Positions 20,196 to 35,032 of a DNA stretch of 35,032 bases are shown here, in pieces. Location: contig CM044496.1 in assembly GCA_024364805.1 (NCBI GenBank), positions 131,562,594 through 131,597,625 on the forward strand, read 5' to 3'. Origin of the DNA: Euprymna scolopes (lineage: Eukaryota; Mollusca; Cephalopoda; Sepiida; Sepiolidae). The translations under genes and the position numbers were made by a program. Position 1 is the first letter of the stretch; the number at the start of each line of letters is the position of its first letter. The notes beneath the pieces were generated by a model, which worked only from the letters and a program-made list of their open reading frames with translations, did not search any database and was not told the DNA's origin.

Positions 20196-20830
20196 GGATA
20201 AGGGTTAATGAGTGTCAATGGGAAAATGTCGTAGTAATCATTAGTAGTGGAAATTTGGTAAATTGGATGACTTGAAGATAACCATATTGTAGTCAGCTGG
20301 AAAGCAGGAAAACGGAAGAGAGTTCCACAGGCCTGCAGTTCTAAGAAAGAAACTTTGTTCATGGAATCTATGTTTAGGTTTATGCACAGATAAAGAGTGG
20401 GGGAAATTATTGATAGTGGTTTCAGATAGACGAGTTTTTTTTGTGAAAGTCAGGCAAAGGGGAACCATAGATTGGCGCTCAGATGAACACTTGCCATGAA
20501 AATAACAATACAGTAAAGACAGGTTCGCAACGTCTCTTCTGTGAGAAAGAGGTTGCAGGAAAAAGAAAAGGGCATCCTACACTAGGCTAAGGAGTCTATT
20601 AAGACCTTTGTCAAAGCAGGATAATCTGCTTCTAGCAGTTCCTGCCCAGATGTGACAACAGTACTCCATGTTTGGACGTACTTGATCTTGTACAGGTAGA
20701 GAAGTGCATCAGAAGTGAAAAATCTACTGCAGCGATAGAATGATCCCATCATTTTTCCAGCAGCCTTGGCAACGGATTTGATGTAGGTGTTCCATCTCAG
20801 CTGAAATTTCATGCTTTTTTTTTTTTCAAA
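20195..20830 (-). mobile_element. LINE (family B) 3' end, copy 3
   Basis: Minus-strand copy with a WNTYIKSVAKAAGKMMGSFY start (about 20780), KYVQ-TWSTVV in place of the usual QVRPRMEYCCHIW, then the HFHGKCSSE-like block, TRLSETTINNFPHSLSV, FHEQSFFLRTA and LPFSCFPADYN. The 3' UTR stops at about 20195 without an A tail, exactly where the NS1 fossil begins. It reaches further 5' than copies 1 and 2. Confidence 0.8.
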
Positions 20831-23540
20831 ACAGATGAGCAATTATCCTTCATGAAGTCAGAAAAAGAAAGCTAATTTTTGCGATTTTTTTCCCAACAAT
20901 TTTTTATTAGCTTATTGAAGAGATTTTTTTAAAAATTTTTATTTAATATTACTTTCAAAGTCTTTAAAAGTTTATAAAAAAAACAACAAAAATGTCTTAA
21001 TGAAAAATAAATGTGATAAATTTAAGTTCAAAATGATTAAATTTGGCTGATTTAAATAAAGCTGATAACTTTTTAAACACTAAATATAAGTCATTTTAAT
21101 GCTAATATTGCACGATGCCTAATGTTAAAGAAAGACAAAAACAAAATAGAGAAAGAAATGGGGGGTGGGGGTTGAGAAAGTATGAGCGAAAAATGCAAGA
21201 AGGGAAATTACGAAATCTACGTTATCTTGTTCATTAAAAGTTGTTGCTGGAGAAACAATCCACCTACGCTGACAATTCGACTAATTTTCGTCTTGTTTAC
21301 GTAATAACTTCCTTGTGTCCCCACAACAAAGCTTCCTTCCCTGGCGAAATTATCAAATCTGAAACCGTGCACACCTACTTACAAAATGTGCTAAAACTAT
21401 AATTTTAAAGCAATGATTTTTTTTTAATGATGTGTGTTCATGTGTTTCTCGCATGTACATAACTTTGATAAATACATATTGAATTATTTTAAAATTCTTC
21501 CTAAATCGAATATTTACTGAAATCAAAAATAAAATAAAGGACGACTGAAATGAAATTAAAAAAAATCTATTTAAATTAAAAAAAAATGAATGAATAGTTT
21601 ATTATAGTATAACAACAGTAACAACACTGAACGCACGCTTTTTATTCGTTTCGGCTATAGTGTTGAACGCTACTTCCAATAAACGTTTCATCCTTAGTCA
21701 ATAAAAACTTTCAGACCGGATATATTGTGTCTGTGTGTTCGTGACGTTCATAAATACAAACTGAATTATATTTATTTTATATTTTATTATTCAAATATTT
21801 GTTCAAATTAAAATAATGGTAAACTAACACGAATTTTAAAAGATTGTAAACAGGTCTATATTTACCCTTTGCTTAGGTAAAGTGTTTTATTCCACTTTCA
21901 TCTTTTCTGTCTTTACGCAGTGAAGAAAGAAATCTTTCTAGACTGAGACCATTTAAATTTTTGTCACAATATAGACTGACCCTTTTCGTGGAGTTAGATT
22001 TCCTCAACATTAAAAACCGACCTTGTGTTTAACTGTTCCCTCATGCGGAGTCAATTATACAGGGGCTATATTTTACATTACTTCTGCAACCCCCACCCCA
22101 CCGGTACAGCTAGTTTTTTTTTTGTTTTTGTTTTTTTAATAAAATTGTAAAAATTAATCAAACTCCTAAAGTAATATTTATTATTATTTTTAATTAGTTT
22201 TGGTGTTTTAAAATAAGTTTGGGACAAATAAAATTTAAAAAAAAAAAAAAAAATGGTACCCGTTTGCATAATCGATATTATTCATGTGTATTAGTTTTAC
22301 TTCTTTCTTTCAGTCAAGTACAATAACGAAATCGAATTGTTTCTTATTTGCCATTTATAAAAAAAATACAAAAATTAAAACTTCAAACAGGTGAAATATG
22401 ATATTAAAGAAAGAAACTCGTTTAATGATAGTAAGAAAAAAAAATAGTATCAAACCGGCTTTTACCATAAACCCAATAATGCAAAAGTTTTAGATTTTTT
22501 TTTTTCAATATTAAAATTCCTTTCATATCTTTTCGTTAAAATCGTTTAAATAAGAAAGCTAATATTTGAGTTAGTTAATCATCATTAATCTATATTTAAG
22601 TTTCAAAAATATTTAAAAATAAGTCATGAAAGCTAAATTATGGCGATATAGTTTCAAGTTGCCGTATTTTATATAAAGTTTTCCTAAGTTAAAATTTGAA
22701 ATCGGAGTTATTATTAATTTATTTTTATTAACCTGATAAAATGTCATTCTTTTAAAAATAAATAAAATAATCGGACAAATAGATTGTAAACCATATCTGG
22801 TCACGTAAACAAAATAAAGAAAGACAGTTTTTTTTTTATTATTATTTCTTTATTAACGGGAAAACAAGTAAGAAAAATGGCGCGAAAGTGAAACGCCAAT
22901 AATAAATATTTCGTTTACAAAAAAAAAAAAAAGAAAAAAAAAAGAGACTTTGTGGTGAACCAATTTTTTCAGTGTTACAATGTAAATAAAATATGGAAAA
23001 GTTTCTTAATAACGTTTTGATATTTTAGAAGGTACCATCAAGTATGAGTTAATTTTTAGTCAAACTGGAATGAGAGAGGAAGGAAACCGCACCAAATATT
23101 ACATGAAAATCGTCTGCCCCTAGAAACATGTAAGAACAGAAGACAAAAGAAATACATGAAAAATTAGATTAAATACACATTTTTACTCAAGTCCAAATAA
23201 TTAATTTAACTGGAATTAAAAAAATAATAAATCAAGAAATCATTTAAAAAATTCAGAAAATAATGTAAATTATTATGAAATATGCTAGAATAATATTTTT
23301 CATGGGGGATTTCTCTCTATCCATGTGGTGCGTTTCGTTTCGGAAGGATTTTGTATTTGGATACACCTGATAGACTGAACTAATCGATAAAAGTTTGAAA
23401 TTTTCAAACATTAAAAATATTCTCTTTTTTTTTTATTAAATTAATATTTCGTTTAGTTCAAAGATAAAACGAAATATTCATTGCGAATTTATTAAAAAAA
23501 TTATTTAACAAAAAAAAGCATTTTCATATTCGAGTGAATG
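20831..23540. other. AT-rich intergenic spacer upstream of SET
   Basis: 2.7 kb of A/T-rich DNA with homopolymer runs (about 22112, 22238, 22920). I find no coding region, RNA gene or transposon end. The short frames here have no protein-like composition. Confidence 0.6.
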
Positions 23541-23642
23541 TGGTTGTCGGAGAGCGATTAGTTTCGTCTTGGCGCGCAACGGTTTCCCCTTTCAGTATCG
23601 CATACGCGAGCGCAGACCTCTTCCAGCAGTACTCGTGTGATC
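23541..23642 (+). promoter_or_regulatory. Probable SET core promoter and 5' UTR
   Basis: The bases just before the start codon are the most CpG-rich of the surrounding several kilobases (ggcgcgcaacg, cgcatacgcgagcgcag), as expected at a broadly expressed animal gene. No TATA box stands out at the right distance. The start has a good context (A at -3, G at +4). The transcription start itself cannot be placed. Confidence 0.45.
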
Positions 23643-31179
<7,537 letters not shown>

Positions 31180-31640
31180 AAAGATGCAAGTCACCACTAC
31201 AACTACTACAACCACCAACACAACTACTACCACCAACACAACATACACAAAAAAACTAGTACTTTTTGCGGTACTAACAGTGTAGTATTGACAGTTGCTA
31301 GATTGTTACCACCCTCACAAAAGTGGTTCAGTATCGACATTCCTTGTTGACCCACTGCAGCCTCTGTCTGTAGTTTACAAGACAAAAGTAATGTCTTATC
31401 ATGTCAAAACAATTTTCCCCTATTTTTCTTCTAATTTTTTTTTTTCTCTTAAAATTTGTCATCAATAAATTGTCCATCACTTGGGCGCCATTTTTAGCGT
31501 TGCTTTGTACTTTTGCTAAAAAGAAAAACCACAAACACAACTTCCCTTCTCAGCAACACGTTTTGACTTCACAACAAAATCATTGAATCATCATAAAACA
31601 TTAACAGTATAGGATTTCTTAATAAAGGACGAAAAGACAC
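31180..31640 (+). other. SET 3' UTR with polyadenylation signal
   Basis: Starts with an ACA/ACC triplet-rich stretch (31190-31250). An AATAAA lies at 31621-31626 with a T/GT-rich element some 25-55 bases further on, which suits cleavage at about 31640. Another AATAAA lies upstream at about 31464, and one at about 31819, so alternative ends are possible. Confidence 0.55.
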
Positions 31641-32299
31641 TTTTTGAGCTTTTTTTTTATTTTGTTTTCTATTGTTTTATACATTTGGCCTTTTTATTTT
31701 TATTTTTTTTCCTCCCCGCCCTCCCATTTAATGCATTTGCTCAACCATAATTTGTCTGCAGTTTATCCAAAGAAAAATCAGTTTCATTTAATTGAATTCT
31801 GAATGAAATAATTTGTGAAAATAAAATTTACCTTTACTTTATTTTGATGGAATTTGTACATTAAAAAATGAATTCTTTTTTAATAAGTGAAAAATTACTT
31901 TTAGATTTAAAATAAAAAATTAAATAAGTCTTTTTACTCTTTATGTGAAATCAATATAGTTACTAGTGCATTTCTAACGAAAATAGTCCTACTGGATTGA
32001 TAAGTTCTTGATAGCCTTGTTTATATCTCTGAAAAACAAGTCTTGCTTGATAAAGAATTTTTGCAGAAAATTTAGAAAAATTCAAACTTATATCAGTGAT
32101 GAAGGATTATACTTAATGTTTCTCAAATATGATTTTCTTAAAAAAAATTTCAAATCCATACAGTGGGGTGATTGTGAAAAATAAATTGAGTGAAAAAGTT
32201 ACATTTAAAGTGCAGAATAAAATTGAATCAATTGAACCAGATAAAATGTTGCAAGTTTTTCTTGATTTGGAGAAAGAAAAATTAATACGTGTAAAGTAA

Positions 32300-32341
32300 T
32301 TGCAGTAATTTACAAAAATTTAAGTTAGTAAATTACTGCAA
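32300..32341. repeat. 14-bp perfect stem-loop
   Basis: ttgcagtaatttac and gtaaattactgcaa pair perfectly around a 14-nt loop. Too short for a typical microRNA hairpin. Confidence 0.8.
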
Positions 32342-33044
32342 ATTTTGTATATGACATTGCACAAATTTCTTAAGAGATTTTGATACACTTTGTCGGTGAA
32401 TGCAGATTCATTCTTTCTATGTAAAAGTAATTTATCTCTGATTTGTAATTCGAAAGTGAATTTTAAGGGTTACATGTATCAAAATGGGTGCACATAAAAA
32501 AAGATTAAAATTTACTTCAAGGTAAGATATGTGATAGACAAAAAACATAAGTGACTTGATTGATCATGAATTGATTTTTCATCTCAATTTATAGTAACAG
32601 TAAAGATAGAAATATAAAACAAATGAGCTAATCTTGTAGATAACACTGGTTAATCAAGATAGAAATTAAAGTCATGTCAATCTCCATACATAAATTTAAG
32701 TTATTAATTAGGACAAAAAAATGTCTTCTTTTCATGTAACCCAATTCAATGTTTTCCATTTTTCCTATCCGTTTTGTGTCCAAACTGGAGCAAAGCAAAA
32801 CAGGTATTTGTTTCAACAAGAATACAATTTTATTCTAGATTTTTTTTTTTTTTTTTTATTAGTGTTTACATATAATTAATTTGCCCAACCAAGTTCTCAT
32901 TTCCCCATTCTTACAAATTTCTTTACAGAAAAAACATTTTTCCAGTATTTTTAAAATATTGATTAAAAAAATCAACCTTTAAAAGTTTTTATTCTCTCCA
33001 TATCCTAAAACTTCGCTGGTGTCTGTTTTTACTTGTATACGCAT

Positions 33045-33190
33045 AACTAGGTCTGTGACAACAGAATATTCTTTTCATTGTATATATCCGTTAATGTTGA
33101 TGTGGTTCTCTGTTGATTGCTGTGTTGGATATATATACTAAAGTAAAAAATGTAAAGCATATTCTGTTGTGACAGCCGTACTCATAACTA
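33045..33190. repeat. Small foldback element
   Basis: cgcataactaggtctgtgac, then aacagaatattctt and gtatatatcc on the left pair with ggatatatatac, aagcatattctgtt and gtgacagccgtactcataac on the right, with a 35-40-nt loop. Confidence 0.6.
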
Positions 33191-33629
33191 ATAGGCTTTT
33201 CTAATCATCAATGCTTAGTCTATCAGCAATTAGTTTTTGATATATGGAGACTAGTAGACAGGCTTGGATTTTGATTACATTTGGAGAAGAAAAACTTTAC
33301 TTTTGTCGCATTTAAATGAATTGCCTTCTTGAATTTAAAATACTTGTACATCTAAAAAGATAAGGACCCTGGAAGCCAAAGGGGACGCTATTCAATCAAC
33401 ATTATTTAACACTAAGTACGGGTAAAATGAATGCTGATACTCAAAATGTATAAACATTTTGTCCCCTCCCTTTACTTAAAAAAAAAACAGGAAATTAACC
33501 CATTTTAATCACATTTTCAGTATTTATCAAATGATCACGGAATATAATGAACTAATTATTTTTATTTAAATCCGAGTGGAAATATATTTTGTTTAATCAA
33601 TTTTGTCTACTAAAGTTATGGTTTTCAGT

Positions 33630-34370
33630 AACGCTCTGATCCCCATCTGGCATCTATTGTGATGGATGGCTCTCGTCTGGGTGAGGCCCCGTGTTTTGAC
33701 AAGCTTCTGGGTTTGACCTTTACTCCTGATCTGAAATGGAACACGTACAGTTGCCATGGTCGCTGGAAAGATGGTGGGATCCTTCTACCGCTCCAGAAGA
33801 TATCTCACTACTGATGCAATTCTCTATGTATATAAAAGCCAAGTACGTCCAAGGATGGAATACTGCTGCCATATCTGGGCAGGAGCTGCCTACAAAATAG
33901 GCTTAGTGGGGTATGCCCTTTTCTTTACTCTGCAACCTCTCTCCCACAGAAGAGACGTTGCGAGCTTATCTTTGTTTTATCATTATTTCCATGGCGGTGC
34001 TCATCTGAACTCCAATCTCTGGTCCCCCCTCGCCAATCTTTCGCGAAAAACACCAGTCTAGCTGAATCCACTGAAATATTTCCCACATTCTATATCTGTA
34101 CCTAAATCAAAACGTAGATTCCATGAACAAAGCTTCTTTCTTAGAACTGCACGCCTGTGGAACTCTGTTCCGTCTGCCTGCTTCCCACCTGACTACAACT
34201 TGGATGTCTTCAAGTCCAACGTTAACAAATTCCTAATGAACCACCCCCTTAGGTAGACACTTCGTCAAATCTCCACACTAACGTACTGTACTAACAATAA
34301 CCCTTATCCCTGAGTGGCTTCTGGGCCTTGATAAGTGCTGATCACTGTAAAAAAAAAAAAAAAGTAAATT
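33630..34370 (+). mobile_element. LINE (family B) 3' end, copy 4
   Basis: Longest 5' reach of the family here: a VMDGSRLGEAPCFDKLLGLTF segment, then AGKMVGSFYRSRRYLTTDAI, YVYKSQVRPRMEYCCHIWAG, PLSHRRDVASLSLFYHYFHG, FHEQSFFLRTARLWN and FKSNVNKFLMN. It ends in 'cctgagtggcttctgggcc' and an A run at 34350. A short deletion after the AGAAYK block and further frame breaks make it dead. Confidence 0.85.
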
Positions 34371-35032
34371 AAAATAAAAAAAAAACGCAAGACTTCATTT
34401 TTGCTTTTTTTATATAAATAAAGCATCGAAGTTTGTAACAAAATCAAATTTTTATCTGAACATTACGAAAAAAAAAAGCCCCTAAATCCGTATTAATGAA
34501 TTCTGTATAACTCAAAGATAAACTAATTTCTCTAACTACCGATATTACCATTGAATTAAGCATTGCTAATTTAATATTTTCACGCCAAAAAAAAAAAAAT
34601 TCACTATTTTTATATGGAAGATTTTAATTTCCTTGCTCGCAAGAATGTGAAACTTTCGGTGCAACAATTTTTTTATACAATATTGAATAATAAAGAAAAA
34701 TTAATTTAAAAATAGAAACATAGAATAATAGATTCAAAAATTAATACAAACGTTCAAAAAAAGAATGCGCGACTGGGGGTGGGGGGACAACTTCCTCCCT
34801 TTTAATTACATGACGTCATTTTCAGTCTTGACTGCCTGAAATTTTGGGCCTTCGTAATTTTCGTATTTACAAAATTTTAGTTTTGCGAACGCCAGAATCA
34901 CTCGGTTTTGGGCTAATTAGTTTTGTACAAACAAGGTGTTTATTTTTTTTCTATTCAATATCTTTGGATTTTTAAATAAACCCAGAAAACTTTCTTTTAA
35001 AGGAGTTTTTACAATGAATTTATTTAACTTCA
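34371..35032. other. AT-rich spacer, no gene seen
   Basis: Homopolymer-rich DNA without coding or structural signals to the window end. Confidence 0.6.

Larger units (their letters stand above)
31641..33629. other. AT-rich spacer downstream of SET
   Basis: No gene seen. It may hold an extended SET 3' UTR. Two inverted repeats stand out, at 32300-32341 and 33045-33190. Confidence 0.5.

Noticed and set aside
32300-32341. MicroRNA precursor
   Set aside because: The stem is only 14 bp; a precursor needs about 22 bp or more of paired sequence.

Overview
The window looks like nuclear DNA of an AT-rich, repeat-rich invertebrate. It holds one recognisable host gene, an intron-split SET/TAF-I histone chaperone, in a background of decayed transposons and microsatellites. 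A TTAGGG-type interstitial array, CR1/Jockey-like LINE ends, a mariner, a hAT MITE and Helitrons suggest a lophotrochozoan, most likely a mollusc. That placement is inference; a cnidarian or annelid is not excluded.

Layout. 1-2516: a foldback element, then an internally deleted mariner with TA duplication. 2517-4302: non-autonomous Helitron with non-Helitron cargo, including a hairpin cluster and a possible LTR fragment. 4556-6425: minus-strand LINE (family A) interrupted by a 274-bp SINE-like insert. 6488-8305: a run of long inverted-repeat (foldback) elements, the last with a TTAGGG array in its loop. 9162-10550: second Helitron, minus strand. 10694-13010: two large CAT/AAC trinucleotide arrays. 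13566-13800: hAT MITE. 14250-15195: second family A LINE copy. 16235-17760: two family B LINE tails. About 18520-20195: fossil of a parvovirus-like NS1 gene, minus strand, between oppositely oriented family B LINE tails. 20831-23540: AT-rich spacer.

23541-31640: the SET gene on the plus strand. Nine coding exons assemble without a frame break into 284 codons plus stop. It has a 24-nt microexon and a GC-AG last intron, and its long first intron is filled with foldback elements. 31640-35032: AT-rich spacer with a fourth family B LINE tail.

A recurring feature is a motif of about 40 bp with core TTCCGAAAGCCGTTCTTAAC. It appears in inverted pairs or tandem arrays at five places, including inside one Helitron and inside SET intron 1. 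Only SET looks like a working gene. The long D/V/M/L/I/N-rich open frames over the trinucleotide arrays are artefacts of the repeats.
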